64,000 nt of DNA from Triticum aestivum (lineage: Eukaryota > Streptophyta > Magnoliopsida > Poales > Poaceae): positions 254,022,989 through 254,086,988 of the forward strand of contig NC_057804.1 in NCBI RefSeq assembly GCF_018294505.1, given 5' to 3'. How positions within the stretch are numbered: the stretch's first letter is position 1; every line of letters starts with the position of its first letter. Of the stretch, positions 22,204 through 33,619 are shown piece after piece. The translations under genes were made by a program, and so were the position numbers. The notes below the pieces were generated by a model, which saw nothing but the letters and a program-made list of their open reading frames with translations, made no database searches and had not been told where the DNA came from.

Positions 22204-22776
22204 CTAGTGCGCTGGGTCACCAACCGACGTGTGAGGAGCAGCGGCGTTGGCGGCGAGCTCAATGTGCTTCCGAACAGTGTCGTCCAAGGTTGCCCTGCGG
22301 TCCAAGAAGGCCAGCGTCCTATCGTCCTCCTCTTGCATGTAGTAGTCCTTGTGGATGATTTGCGCGTAGACGAGGGTGATTATGTCGATGGTGTGTTGCT
22401 GCGCCAGGCGCTGCGCTGCGAGCGCGACCTCGAGGTGGACATTCTCCAGCGCGATGGTGGGCAGTCACAGGTCCACCAGTGCGTCGAAGAGATTGTCACC
22501 ATAGTGGCCATTGAGGGTGGCGGGCATCGCAGAGCCTGGGCGCGTCGGCTGGAGGCTTACGTCAAAGTCGTCCGCGAGCTTCTTGACGACGATGAACTTG
22601 TCGAGGAAACCAACGAGGACCTCGTCGAACAAGGAGACGAAGCTGTCTTCCAAGTGGCCCCTCGCCCTGGCAGCCTCAAGCAATACTACCTGGAGACGTT
22701 CCTCGGTGCCGGGCCACAGGCCAGCATCATGGACCATCTGGCACAGCCGGCTGATGCTCGCGCTCATCGCCTCCAT
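22204..22776 (-). pseudogene. Unrecognised gene fragment with one internal stop
   Basis: On the minus strand a GC-rich frame runs 191 codons from ATG at 22776 to TAG at 22204, broken only by a TGA at about 22462-22464. The predicted protein starts MEAMSASISRLCQMVHDAGL and is mainly helical and acidic (DSFVSLFDEVLVGFLDKFIV; later HLEVALAAQRLAQQHTIDII). Base composition and third-position GC contrast with the AT-rich surround, as expected for a captured coding exon. The opposite strand is also open for 204 codons (22207-22821), but its product looks like a shadow. I do not recognise the family. Confidence 0.45.
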
Positions 22777-22821
22777 GGGTCTAGCTTAGCTTCTAGTCAA
22801 TTGATCTTGCGATTCGAGTGA

Positions 22822-24199
22822 TCACTCTTGCCCTTAGTTAGCGTGTGTAGGTGCGTAGGATTTCGTACTACTCCTCGGCCCTCTACTGCACCTGCCTTTG
22901 TCTGTATGATAGGTAGGCCAGCCACCCCCTGGGCCCATGTGTCATTCACCCAAAGGCAGTTGCCGTAAGTCAATGAAGCTGCATCCCCCTCCATGCCGGT
23001 GCAGTATAGTCATCTCACCGGACCTCTAGTTGGGGCCAAACGAGAGAAGTTTGATGTTTACTCGTTTATTGGTCCCCTTTGCATTTTGTGCCAAGTTTTG
23101 ACGTTTGATTTAACTAATAAAATGTTAATGCATGTAAACAAAAATGGTGTGTAAGTCACCTTACGAAAACCAAATAATCCCAAAACACTTAGGCACGGTG
23201 CATTAACTCCCTCCTTGTTTCTTATTTCGTGACATATCAACCAATGAGAGATGTGGTCCGTGCATGCTTTCAATGACTTGAGACTACCAAACATGACATG
23301 GAGTGTTTAGTTCATTGCATGTAATCCTATTAGTACTCTAGTTAGCAAAAAACATTAAGTTCCCTCGCCGATAGGAATAAAACACCATGTATTTATTTAC
23401 AGAAGGAGTAGTACATTTTTTGTGACATGCATTACTAGATATTGCTAGTCAAATACTAAAATCCAGATGGACGTGGTAGTACTCCTAAATCCAGACGGTG
23501 GTGCTACTAGTAGTAGTAGTACTACTACCAATGTAGTAGTAGGAGTACTAGCACCATACTACCCGTTGGTCAAATTATTACATGCTGCTCCTCACAGTGA
23601 TGTGACAAGACCCTGCGCCGGAGATGACACCTGAGTATAGGCGCCATGTTCGGCATACCATAGTTAGCCTCACCATCTGTAGTCACTATCATCATGGCTA
23701 TAGATATAGCCTGCTTACAATTAGCCCTGTTCGACATAATTTCCCGTGCATTGCACGGAACACCAAGATTGGGGGTAGACGGCTCCGGCAGCGGCCATCG
23801 CGCCAGATTTTTCCACGGCCTTCTAGATGTGGTGGGGACGAGATAAGGCTGATTGTGAGAGACAAGGAGTTGTTTGTAAATAGGGAACAAGTGCGGGCAT
23901 CTTTTTGCAAAAATGGAGAAGCTTGGTTTGTATGCGTCAGATCTAGATCCGACGGCTATTGGTGAAAGATGGGAGGCACAACATCATCAACAACTCAGGA
24001 CCTGTTTGATTCGCATGATTTTGCAAATGCAGGAATAGGACACGGCAATATTACAAGGTTCAAACTGATATTACAAATGTTAGGAGTAATGTTGCACCTA
24101 CGAAGAGGGAATTACTAGGAATTTTACGTAAGAACTTTCGTTACTTTAGGTGGATGCAGCATTATCATACAAATTAAAATCCACCGCCCTGACAAGTCA
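22822..24199. other. AT-rich spacer with microsatellite and MITE-like remnants, no gene
   Basis: A TAG/GTA trinucleotide patch with a palindromic centre lies at about 23500-23560 (CTAGTAGTAGTAGTACTACTA). Around 23110-23130 and 23425-23455 are words (ATGTTAATGCATGTAA; GTGACATGCATTACTAG) also seen in the inverted-repeat element at 25228-25390, so degraded relatives may be present. Nothing else recognised. Confidence 0.4.
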
Positions 24200-24617
24200 C
24201 TAATGGGCAAATAAGTTTTCGAGTCTCTGGCCACTTGATGTTTCAAAAACAAATTCAGCTTCTGCAGAGACTTTTTCATTTAGGCTTAGACGCTTGCGGT
24301 GATCAGCACGCCATTCATTGTTGCGCCAGAGAACGCCAAACCTCATTACCTTGAGCACACTTGCCTCCAGAACAAATAACCTGGCCAATTTAATCTCAGA
24401 TGTGCTGCATCGGTACTTGATCAAATCAATTTATGTAATATGGAGATCAAGGCATTCGATGAGATTGTTATAGTGCAACACATTTTTCACTTTCGAGTCT
24501 TTTTTTATCTGCAAAAGAAGAGAACATATTAGAGAAGGTGGTTGCATAAGATTTTCGTGTCATCAAGAGGTACCAATAACATTCGCACATACGATAGGGT
24601 TGGCTGGCTAGTGATAT

Positions 24618-24638
24618 TTTCTCTCTCTCTCTCTCTCT

Positions 24639-24671
<33 letters not shown>
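24618..24671. repeat. (CT)n microsatellite
   Basis: About 25 CT units with one AAT interruption, lying in the long second intron of the F-box gene. Confidence 0.9.
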
Positions 24672-24674
<3 letters not shown>

Positions 24675-25090
24675 CCTCTCATTTAACTAGGAACACGTGA
24701 AGAGCTTGGGCATTTGTTGCCTTCCACTATGTGGCCGATGCCATATTTCGCAAAAGTATGCCACATAATACACATCAATGTCAAATCAAAAGATTTTGGC
24801 ACAGCTCTCGTGATGTGAGAGAGTTGGCACCGCTGTGCACACAGACCCACATGTATAAACAAATCAAACCAACTACACCAGCCTCTCACTCTCCCAAACA
24901 AGTGTTTTTTTATTGCCTCAGTCCTCTCTCTCTCCCATGCGGTGTTTTTTCATTGCGTGAGTTAATTTGTCACCGGAGCAAAGTAGGTGATCCAGATTGG
25001 GGCACCAGGTGAGCAATGGAGGGGCATCGATGCCAAATGCATCACAAGTGAATTTGGCACATGTTTTGGCCTACATAGCCCACTTTTGTA

Positions 25091-25213
25091 CTCCCTCCGT
25101 CCCAAAATTCTTGTCTTAAATTTGTCTAAATACGGATGTATCTAGTTATATTTTAGTGTTAGATACATCCGTATCTAAACAAATGTAAGACAAGAATTTT
25201 GGGATGGAGGGAA
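25091..25213. mobile_element. Stowaway MITE in the F-box gene intron
   Basis: CTCCCTCCGTCCCAAAATTC at the left and its complement GAATTTTGGGATGGAGGGAA at the right, flanked by TA. Nearly the whole 123 bp folds back on itself (ATACGGATGTATCTA against TAGATACATCCGTAT). Classic Triticeae Stowaway. Confidence 0.92.
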
Positions 25214-25227
25214 TACTACCTCGTATT

Positions 25228-25390
25228 TAGTATAAAATTTTGACCATAGATTTACCTAAGAAAATGCCAATGCATGTCACTAAAAATTACACCATTTGAA
25301 ATTATGTTCAAATACGAATCCAACGATATAGTTCTTAGTGACATGCATTAACATTTTGTCAGTTAAATCTATGGTCAAATTTTGATACTA
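25228..25390. mobile_element. Foldback MITE-like element next to the Stowaway
   Basis: The left arm AGTATAAAATTTTGACCATA and the right arm TATGGTCAAATTTTGATACT are complementary. Further in, GCATGTCACTAA pairs with TTAGTGACATGC. Arm length is about 58 bp around a loop of about 45 bp. No CTCCCTCC end, so it is a different family or has lost its tips. Confidence 0.65.
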
Positions 25391-26778
25391 CAAAATTGGA
25401 AGAGTAAATCAGCACGGAGGTAGTACTTGCTCTTAGGGTAACCATAGAGTTACTGGAGTAGTCTAAGTTACTTTCCACTATGACTAGCCTAGGCTACTAT
25501 AGTAGTACAGCATAAAAACGATGCAGGTGATCACGTGAGAAAAAATACTAAAAACATTTCTTTCGGTGCAGTGCGTAGATGCAGTTTTGAACACTACACT
25601 TGTCATCGTAATTTGGGAAAATTACGAAAAAATTGAGCTACGTTGTGATTACCGTTTACTTATAGGAAAGAAGTTTCACCTCGATGAGTAGCTTCTCCGT
25701 GCACGGAAAGCATGTAAGGAATCCAACAACTTGATCCAGATTGGGGCCGATAGATTTTAGTGCTAAGATCTTCACTGTGCGCATGGACTGGGTCAAGCTT
25801 GTGGGAATCATTTTCTGGAAGACGGTCGTAAATACATCAAGAAGAAATTTAAAAATGTGAATTTCAAGAAGACGGAGAAGAAGATGAGTGATGTACCTGA
25901 ACGATTACGGATCCAATAAAGAGTTCGGAGAATTTGGCAGACGAGTACACCAACGCTGTCAATTTCGGCGCGTCAATGACCCTGATTTTTGTTGGACCTT
26001 CTAGATCCGATACAAGCAATCTCTCAAGGAAAGGCGCATTCTCAATGACCATAACATGGAACAGCTGGAGTGATCTCTTCCCAATTGATGTCTTGTTGCG
26101 GGGCCAGAAAGACACATAAATCCATCGGAGATTCGTCGAGGCGATGTGGAGGCTAATGAACCCGTGGATCTGCTCAAGACGAAGGTACTCGAGCGCAGTA
26201 CAGCTGCGGAGCAGGTGCTCCATAGCCTTCTTCGAGATGACAACGTCGAAGAGGTCGAGCTGCTTGAGTTGAGGGAGAAGAAGGGCGGGCGCGGCATTAA
26301 TCTGGGGAAGATAGCAGGAGCTGAAGCTGGCGCGGCGCAGCGTTGGCGTGAGGCGGAGCGCGGACGGCGGCAGAGAGCGACATCGTCCAGCTTCAAAGCT
26401 GAGCTCCTCGAGCTGATCTAGGGTGGGGGATAAGAACCACTCATCGAACTTGGGTTGGACCTTGCAGTTGGTACTGAACATGCGGATGTCAAGGCGTCTG
26501 GCTGGCCCAGGGTGCGATGAAAGGATCTTGGAGACTGCGGCCATGCGTTTGCAATCCCCGTTGCAGAGGCAGCTGTCGACGGTGAGGTTGAGGGGGACGC
26601 AGCGCCAGAGGGGGCACCACCGCCGGGAGAGCAGGGCGGTCCGCGCGATAGATTTGGTGGGGAGGAGGCCGATGATGACGAGCAGCATGTCGTCGGGGAG
26701 GCTACTGATTAAGTCCAGGCTCACCGGATGCGGTTTTGGCTCGAGCCGCCTCCGCTTGTTGGCTGCCTTGCCGTCCAT

Positions 26779-27169
26779 CTCAACCGGCGGCGATGCTGGT
26801 GTACACGTGTGCTGGTGTGTTGTGTGTTGGGTCTGCGCGAGTGCGTCCTTCTGTGCATGCCGCCGTGCAGTGGTGAATTGTGTCCGAGTGCTTCCTTCGC
26901 GTGCAAGAAGTTTGTCCTCAATGCACCCTCAATTTACTGGCGTGTGGGGTGCTACACCGAGTGGTTTCAACTTTATTTACTTCACCGCGTGTCATATGGG
27001 CCTCTAGTTTACTTATTTTCACCCACTTCCACATGGGCCAGCACACGAAGATACAGAACAGGAGCTGACAAGGCAGCATGTGGATTGGTTGACCGGTCAA
27101 CTAAACAATATATGGAGCTATACGCTGACACAGTGAGCGCATAATCCGTCTGTATAGAGAGTTCGAGTG
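26779..27169. other. Upstream region of the F-box gene, nothing firm
   Basis: For the minus-strand F-box gene this is where the promoter would be. I see no clear TATA box close to the ATG at 26778. A GT-rich patch (GTGTGCTGGTGTGTTGTGTG) lies at about 26810-26830. A 138-codon frame on the plus strand across it has no domain. Confidence 0.35.
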
Positions 27170-27890
27170 AGAGGGAAGGCCCGTGAGAGATAGCAGAGAG
27201 AGAGAGAAAGAGTTACTCCCTCCGTTTGATAATGTAGTTACAACATTTTTTTAAGTCAAACTTTTGAAACTTTGACCAAGTTTATAAATAAATTACTTAT
27301 ATGTACAATACCAAAGATAAATGATAGTATGAAGTAAGTACATGTTGTGATGAATCTAATGATCGTTCCAGATGTAAATGTTTTTCTCCACATATACCTG
27401 GTCAAACTTTTCTGAGGTTTGACTTTTCAAAACATCCATATGCTTATGGACGTGAAGAGTCCTAACTAGAGAGAGAGAGAGAGAGAGTGAAAAAAGTGTG
27501 TGTGCGTGTGTGAAAGAGACATGGACAACACACGATAAAAGTAGAGAAAAAGCGTGCGTGTCTTATGCAAACATATCACACATGCATCTTCGACAACGGA
27601 GGCAAGGTGAGGAGATAGTGTGTGGTTGTTTGGAACCGAGAGAGCAAGACCCCTAGCACGTGGCCAAGAGGGGTCTGACAAACAAGGGAGAGAGGTCGAG
27701 AGAGACGTACGGAGAAAATGCAGACATGGGGAGGAGAGAGTGTATGTTTGTCATAGAGAGATCCCCTGGAGATCGTGATGGGACTACATGGGTGGGAGAT
27801 CGAGTGACAAGGTGTGTGCGCGATAGAAGATGCCCCGAGAGATATCGAGATAGACGTATGGATGGAAGGAGACAATACGTGTGTTCCTGA
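27170..27890. repeat. GA-rich block, copy 1 of a direct duplication
   Basis: Shares with 28940-29690, in the same order: a Stowaway-like MITE, TTATGCAAACATATCACACA, GATAGTGTGTG(G/A)TTGTTTG, TAGAGAGATCCCCT(G/C)GAGATC and GGGTGGGAGAT. The whole block is purine-rich (GAGAGA) on the plus strand, so both copies throw up many meaningless CT-coded frames on the minus strand. Confidence 0.75.
27216..27455. mobile_element. Stowaway-like MITE, right end degraded
   Basis: CTCCCTCCGTTTGATAATGT at the left after TA. The right end near 27455 has TTATGGACGTGAAGAG in place of the complement of the left end. Internal AGTCAAACTTTTGAAACTTT and GTCAAACTTTTCTGAGGTTT pair loosely as inverted repeats. Confidence 0.65.
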
Positions 27891-27940
27891 TGGCTAGTAA
27901 GAGATAATCATACTTAGGAGGGGGGAGTGCTTGCGCCTAT

Positions 27941-28340
27941 GGCCCTGTTTGGATACTCTAACTCAGTTAGAGGTTAGAGTTAGATTCTACCCTGAACTAA
28001 CCCTGAACTAACTCTAAGTAAAGAGGTGTTTGGATGGCAGGGTTAGATGGAGCGCGGATACGGCGAGGCACCTTCACGGGCGGTGCGAGAGGGAGGGAGG
28101 GAGAGGACGAGAAGCTTCGAGGAAGTGGGGAGGGATCTGCTGCGGGGAGAGCGAGAGAAAAAAGTGTTTATTAGTGGTCCCGAGAAGAACTAACCCAAAT
28201 AAGCACCTCTTGGATGGGTTAGTTTTTTTGGATGGGTTAGATGCATCTAACCTAAACTAACCCTCCTGTTTGGATCTTTTTGGGTTAGTTGACTCCAAAC
28301 TAACCCAAACTAACTCTAACCCATGGATCCAAACAGAGCC
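27941..28340. mobile_element. 400-bp MITE, TIR GGCCCTGTTTGGAT, flanked by TAT
   Basis: Left end GGCCCTGTTTGGATACTCTA and right end GGATCCAAACAGAGCC are inverted repeats. TAT lies on both sides (27938-27940 and 28341-28343). Inside, many GGGTTAG, AACTAACCC and TTAGAGTTAG words make long inverted pairings. The 3-bp flank would suit a PIF/Harbinger (Tourist-like) MITE, but TAT is not its usual target, so superfamily is open. Confidence 0.75.
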
Positions 28341-28475
28341 TATGATGGAGTGAGGGATTATGGTACTTAGGGGGGTGCGTGTCACATGGAGAGAGAACAA
28401 GGGCGGAGAGTGTTGGATGGGTCTATATGTATAGCGCGAGCGAGACATGTGTATGTGTGAACCAGGGAGATATAA

Positions 28476-28903
28476 GGCCAGTTTGGCTTGCGTCGTGAGC
28501 ATCTTTTGCGTGGCCTGGGGTTGTGGCTGGATTTCATGCACGCTTGTTTGGTTGCTACCCTGTGAAAAAGAAAGCCCGCCTGGGCTGGGTTCCCTTGCAC
28601 TTTAATTAGCCTGGCTGAACTCCAGACACTGCAAGTAGCCTGGCCCAAGCGACCGATTTCGAACGCCTGGCCGTGCCTGGTCGTGCGGCCACGAGGCTAA
28701 CAGCAACATGGATGGATATTAGCATTAAATAATTGATGCATGGATTGATTGATGGGACGTTGATGCTTTGCCTGGCCCAGGCATGAACCAAACGCTTCAG
28801 CACCACACAAGCCTGGCCAGGCAGAAATATTTTACATCTCACGTCCACACCAGGCAGTACCGGCCATCAAGGCATGAGGGTCAGGTCACGAACCAAACTG
28901 ACC
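28476..28903. mobile_element. Second large MITE-like element, TIR GGYCAGTTTGG
   Basis: Left end GGCCAGTTTGGCTTGCG and the complement of the right end, GGTCAGTTTGGTTCGTGACC, match as inverted repeats, 428 bp apart. The inside has many GCCTGGCC and GGCCTGG words that pair with each other. No clean target duplication is visible. Confidence 0.55.
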
Positions 28904-28939
28904 AATAAAGTTTGAGAGAGATTGAGGAGCCCCGATAAG

Positions 28940-29690
28940 GCTGAGTGGTGCGTCAGATAGCTGAGAGGGGGAAAGAGATATTCCATCCGCTCGATAATGC
29001 AGTGCATGTAAATTTTTTAGAAGTCAAACTTTGGAAACTTTGATCAGGTTTACGCAAATGTTATTTATATCTACAATACCAAAGATACATCATACAAAAC
29101 TACATCTCATGGTGAATCTAATGGTATATGTTTGCCGTACTAGATGTAATTGTTTTTCTCCACGTACATGGTCAAACTTTGTGATGTTTGACTTTTCAAT
29201 AAATCTATATGCTATGGACGGAGGAGAGTGCCTCAGTCGAGACAGATCAAGTGCGTGTGAAGGAGAATGAGTAAGTGTGCAAAAAGAGTATGTGTGTGAA
29301 AGAGAAAGTGACAACAAACGATAAATTAGAGAGAGAGTGTGTTTTTTCGTTTCTTATGCAAACATATCACACATGCATCTCCGAGATGGAAAAGCGAGGT
29401 GAGGAGATACACGAAGATAGATAGTGTGTGATTGTTTGCAACGGAGAGAGACACCCCTATAGCACATGTCCAATAGAGGTCTGGCCAACAAGGAAAAAAG
29501 GTCGAGAGGGACACATGGATGGCATGGACGCATGGGGAGGGAGAGAGGGTGTGTTTGTGATAGAGAGATCCCCTCGAGATCGTGAGGGGGCTATATGGGT
29601 GGGAGATTGAGGGAGTGCATGCGCGATAGAAAGATGCCCCAAGAGAAATCGAGATAGACCATGCACATGTTTGTGATGGAGACTAAGATT
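28940..29690. repeat. GA-rich block, copy 2 of a direct duplication
   Basis: Partner of 27170-27890, about 1.77 kb downstream, with the same landmarks including its own diverged Stowaway-like MITE at 28981-29226 (TTCCATCCGCTCGATAATG to GGACGGAGGAGA). Because the MITE is present in both copies, it was there before the duplication. Confidence 0.75.
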
Positions 29691-30207
29691 AGCAAGTCAT
29701 ATACATATAGGGGGGACTGCGTGTGCCTACAATTGAGTGAGAGACCATCATACTTGGCTAGCTGGGCATGAGATTGTGTGTGTGTGTGTGCGTGTGAGAT
29801 GGAGAGACAACGAGGGAGAGAGATAGAGTTTTAGATGGGCCTGTCGAGTGCGAGTGAGATATGCATGTGTATGTGTGACCCAGGTGGATGGAGAGTTTGA
29901 GAGAGGGGGGAGAGCTCCGAGACAACATAGTGGTGCGTGTGAGTGTTACGGGCAAAGAGCCAAGGAATTTATGTGCGTACGATGAGTGCACCCAACATAT
30001 CTAGCTTGGACTAGCTAGAGTATCATACATAGTGTGCCAGAGAAACCTATAGATGGTGTATATATGCATGCGAATTAGAAAGACCCCCCCCCCACACACA
30101 CAAAGAGTGAGAGAGGGAGAGAGAGAGGGAGAGAGAGATGGAGAGAAAGGGAGAGGGACCAACAACATTTTTGTGTCGGATGCGTGCCACAGAATTGAAG
30201 ATTGTCG

Positions 30208-30267
<60 letters not shown>

Positions 30268-30944
30268 AGGAGTCCGGGAGTGGGGGAGGTCGCGTTTTAC
30301 GCATCAAAGACTGATATAAACCATGTTTCGATATAAACTTGCATTCAAATATTTAAATTGGAGACCATGTTGTCTGCAATCCACACATGAATGAATATAT
30401 GCGTATATCAATCAAGTTCATTAATTTGACTTTAAGCATGTTCATGGAGTACTATAATACTATACAACATGCTACTCGATTGAGGTTCTCAATTTTGGAT
30501 TTAGTTCACTATTTTGACATTCTGAACGAGCTATTTCATTGAATCAAGATATTTCATTTTGGGTTTGATTGGCGTTTTTGAGTGGGTCAACTATTTGTCA
30601 TATAGTAAATCGCTAGCAACGAGCATGTAGAAACACATTACTCCCGAGCATCATCTCTCCATCTAAAATAGAAGTGGCAAGCTAATATTTCAAAATTTGA
30701 TTTGAGTCGAGTTGGTAAGGTAGACTTGGATGCTCGTTCTCCCAAAATTTGAACCAACTGTTAAACATCCTCTCTTCTCGGTGGAATTCGCCCGAGCAAA
30801 TAAATGGGAGACGCGAAATTACCGTCCTATGTGGGACACGCGTCAATTGGCCCGTTGTACATAGAGGGTAGGTTCGTAACTTCATCCAAGCGCGCCTTCT
30901 CCTCGGCCGAAATGACATGTGCCGAATAATTCATAAACCATGGT
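29691..30944. other. GA-rich then AT-rich spacer, no gene
   Basis: 29691-30091 continues the purine-rich style with GT runs. After the microsatellite (30092-30263), 30264-30944 is AT-rich with no ORF or repeat that I can name. Confidence 0.4.
30092..30263. repeat. (GA)n microsatellite, two tracts
   Basis: An impure GAGAGG tract at 30105-30155 and a pure (GA)n of about 26 units at 30211-30263. Open frames of alternating Arg/Glu or Leu/Ser across them are artefacts. Confidence 0.9.
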
Positions 30945-31085
30945 CGGCAAAAACACGCTCTCCTCGCCCGAAATAGCTCGCGCCCACTATTTCAAAACAC
31001 GCTCTCCTCGCCCGAAATCGCTCGCGCCCACTATAGTTCAAAACACGCCCTCCTCGCCCGAAATCGCTCCCGCCCACTATTTGGG
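30945..31085 (+). repeat. 44-46 bp tandem repeat, three units, ahead of a gene-like locus
   Basis: AAAACACGCTCTCCTCGCCC (once with GCCC for GCTC) starts at 30950, 30994 and 31040, each followed by GAAAT(A/C)GCTCGCGCCCACTAT. It lies just upstream of the GC-rich first exon of the locus at 31206, so it may be part of its promoter. Confidence 0.75.
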
Positions 31086-33519
31086 GAGAAGCAAAGTTAC
31101 TCTACTATCCCCGACCCTCAGTACACAGACCCAAGCCGAGAAGCCTATAGGCAAGGGTAGAACTGTAACTCCCCCTCACATTTCAGACAAATGCGTCCGT
31201 AAGACATGGTTCCACTCCCCTCCCAATTCCCCCCCCCCCGCCCGCCCCCATTCATACCTCGTGGGCGCCAAATCACCTTCTCCCCGGGAAGCTCCCTTCT
31301 CCCGAGCGCGAAACCTCAGCCCCACCTCCATGGTGCCCCCACCGCACCAATTTCACAGCCGCCCTCCTCCCTAATGCCGGAGACGCTGTCCAATTGCCGT
31401 CGTGCACTGGGCCGTGTGCCTCTTACTCCGTGCTGCTGGTGCTGCCTCGACGACGGCCGCGTGAACCGTACCGGAGCCGATTCACCCCCGCCGTTGTTCA
31501 CGGCGCCGGAGCGGCTCCAACTTCGGATCCGTCCAGAGTCCTGGCGCTGCTTCCGCGTAGCCGTCGACCATCACGACATCGCTCTTTCCCTGTCGCCGTT
31601 CGCCACCGCAATCGCGCCGGCCTCACCGACTCGGCAGCTGGACCTGCCTACTTCACCATGCCGCCAGATAGGTCGCACCCTCATCTCAAATCACTTTATT
31701 TAGGCGTCAGTTGTCTGAATTTTTATTCTGGGCCAATCGATTCCCAATGGGAAGCAGCACCCCTCGAGGCGGCGGAGCTCCTAGGCTGCCGGTTGGCTGG
31801 TGTCTAACGTAAGGGTGCGGGGCCGCAAGTTCGCCGCAGAAGCAGCGCTTAGATGGCTATCTTTTAGAGTTGCGTGGGTTGAAGGTACTGCCGCCGCCGG
31901 ATCTGGATGACGGGGAGTCTTTGTGGATTGGCCCGGGGCGGCGCAACCACGGCAGTGCGGTGGGCGGGGAGCGGGGTTTTGGCCGGGGCCACGGACGGCG
32001 GAGGCAGGCTGCTCTGCCATTGGTCGCTGGCTCTTCGGGGAAGATTCCGAACAGTGTCAGCCGGGAGGCACAAGACGGCCATCAAGCCATCCGGCGTAGA
32101 TCGGACAGTACCAAAATAAAATAAAATCGTGTGACCCCAATTTAGTCTTCAGTCAACAGACGTGTGACCACTCTCGTACCTTGCTGTTGATCTCTTAGTG
32201 TATTTCTTCAGATCAAAGAGATATGTCGTTCTTAACATTATGCGTTATCTGCATCTTCAGACACACCGTCTTCCGACTCACCGCAGCTGCTCCAACAAGG
32301 GAAGCATACACCAGAAGGGAGCTATAGTCCCCACTCAACAGTTCCCTGCATCGAATGCGCGTGCCCGACATGGACAGCCACAACAACTGCAGGGCCATCG
32401 ACAAGTCAGCACATGATGCTCACTCCTATGGATGGCAGCCAGATAGGTTGTACCCTCATCTTACTTGTGTGCAACATTTATGGCTTTGTTATTCATCTAA
32501 GCACGGAAAATAGATCATCACATTTCACTGTATATTCATGCTGATCTCTTACGGGTCTTGTTCAGGAGTTCACGTTGTTCCATAGTTCAGCTAAGATACT
32601 TGTTCTTTAGGTAACGTTGTTCCATAGTTATCATCCATCAGCCAATGCTATCCCACAGGCTGGTGATTATAGTATTATACCACTTCTAGTATTACCTATG
32701 TTGTTCTTTAATACTTTTGTGTGCCATCTAGTTAATCTCGAGTACAAACGATACATATTCTGTAGCTTTCATCTGTGTTCTCCCTTTAGTTTATGAGACC
32801 TGTTGCTGCTAGTTAACCCCAGTCCTACTATTTATGTCGTCTCCTACAGGCACTCATTTACATAAATCTAACTACTAGTTGTCTTCCATGCATGTCAGAT
32901 ATAATTGCACACACTGATATATCCACAAGAACCTCACGGAGCAATGTAAAGGCCAATAAACTTGATGTCAATGATACCCAATATGATGGAACATGTAAAG
33001 GCAGTTCTTCAGAAGACTTGCAGAAAGATGATGAATCCTCTTCACCCCACAAGGTCCTTGCTCTAACTTGGCCTGTGATATGGGTACAACATGCATATAA
33101 TGTCCTGGAGTGTATCTACTCTGTTGCAATGCCATGTGCTTAGCATGCTGATCATGCATGTAAATATGTCATGCCTTCCTGTTTTTCAGTACCTATTCCA
33201 TTCATGATAACATGTTTTCAAATTCAAGTACTGTCATTCTACTCTATCGCAATGCCATCTGCTTAATTTGGACATCATGCTTCTGAATATCTTATGCATT
33301 GTTATTCATCAGTATGTACTTCATCTGTCTGCCATACCATGTTTTTTTACATTGAAGTGTTGTTCTAGTGCTCTGTTGCAATGCCATCTTATTTTCCCAA
33401 TCATACACGTGTATGTTGCCTTAGTTATTTCTGTACGTATTCCGCTAGCATATAGTTTTACATTCAACTAGTGTTTTTTTGCTGTGTTGTCCTGTCGTAT
33501 CCCTAGCTCTTACACCATA

Positions 33520-33619
33520 CTCCCTCCGTCCGGATTACATGTTGCCGAAATGGATAAAAAAGGATGTATCTAGAACTGAAATACGCCTAGACCCATCCAT
33601 TTTTTCCGGATGGAGGGAA
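33520..33619. mobile_element. Stowaway MITE (copy in first duplicate)
   Basis: CTCCCTCCGTCCGGATTACA to TTTTTTCCGGATGGAGGGAA, TA at both sides, 100 bp. Inside is GATGTATCTAGAACTGAAAT. Confidence 0.88.

Larger units (their letters stand above)
24200..26778 (-). pseudogene. FBD-type F-box/LRR gene carried inside the CACTA, three exons, one stop
   Basis: Exon 1 (26778-25897) encodes 294 codons: a basic N-terminus (NKRRRLEPKP), an F-box at about residues 22-60 (LPDDMLLVIIGLLPTK, LLSRRW), then leucine-rich repeats (LPQLKQLDLFDVVIS, LEYLRLEQIHGF, LTALVYSSAKFSELFIGSVI). The donor is CAG|GTACAT. Exon 2 (25814-25680; TTCCAG acceptor, GAG|GTGAAA donor) adds 45 codons in the same phase (KMIPTSLTQSMRTVKILALK). 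Exon 3 (24508-24200; TTTTGCAG acceptor) gives the FBD tail (NLIECLDLHIT, then after one in-frame TAA at 24431-24433, EIKLARLFVLEASVLKVMRF) and ends at TAG. Total about 441 codons, the normal size for grass FBD F-box proteins, which act as SCF ubiquitin-ligase adaptors. Intron 2 (1.17 kb) holds a Stowaway MITE, a foldback repeat and a CT microsatellite. Apart from the TAA the gene looks whole. Confidence 0.85.

Noticed and set aside
22207..22821. 204-codon plus-strand frame
   Set aside because: It is the antisense of the GC-rich fragment at 22204-22776, whose minus-strand product has more protein-like composition. I kept only the minus strand.
30047..30319. Arg/Glu and Leu/Ser repeat frames
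   Set aside because: Pure translation of (GA)n/(CT)n microsatellite.
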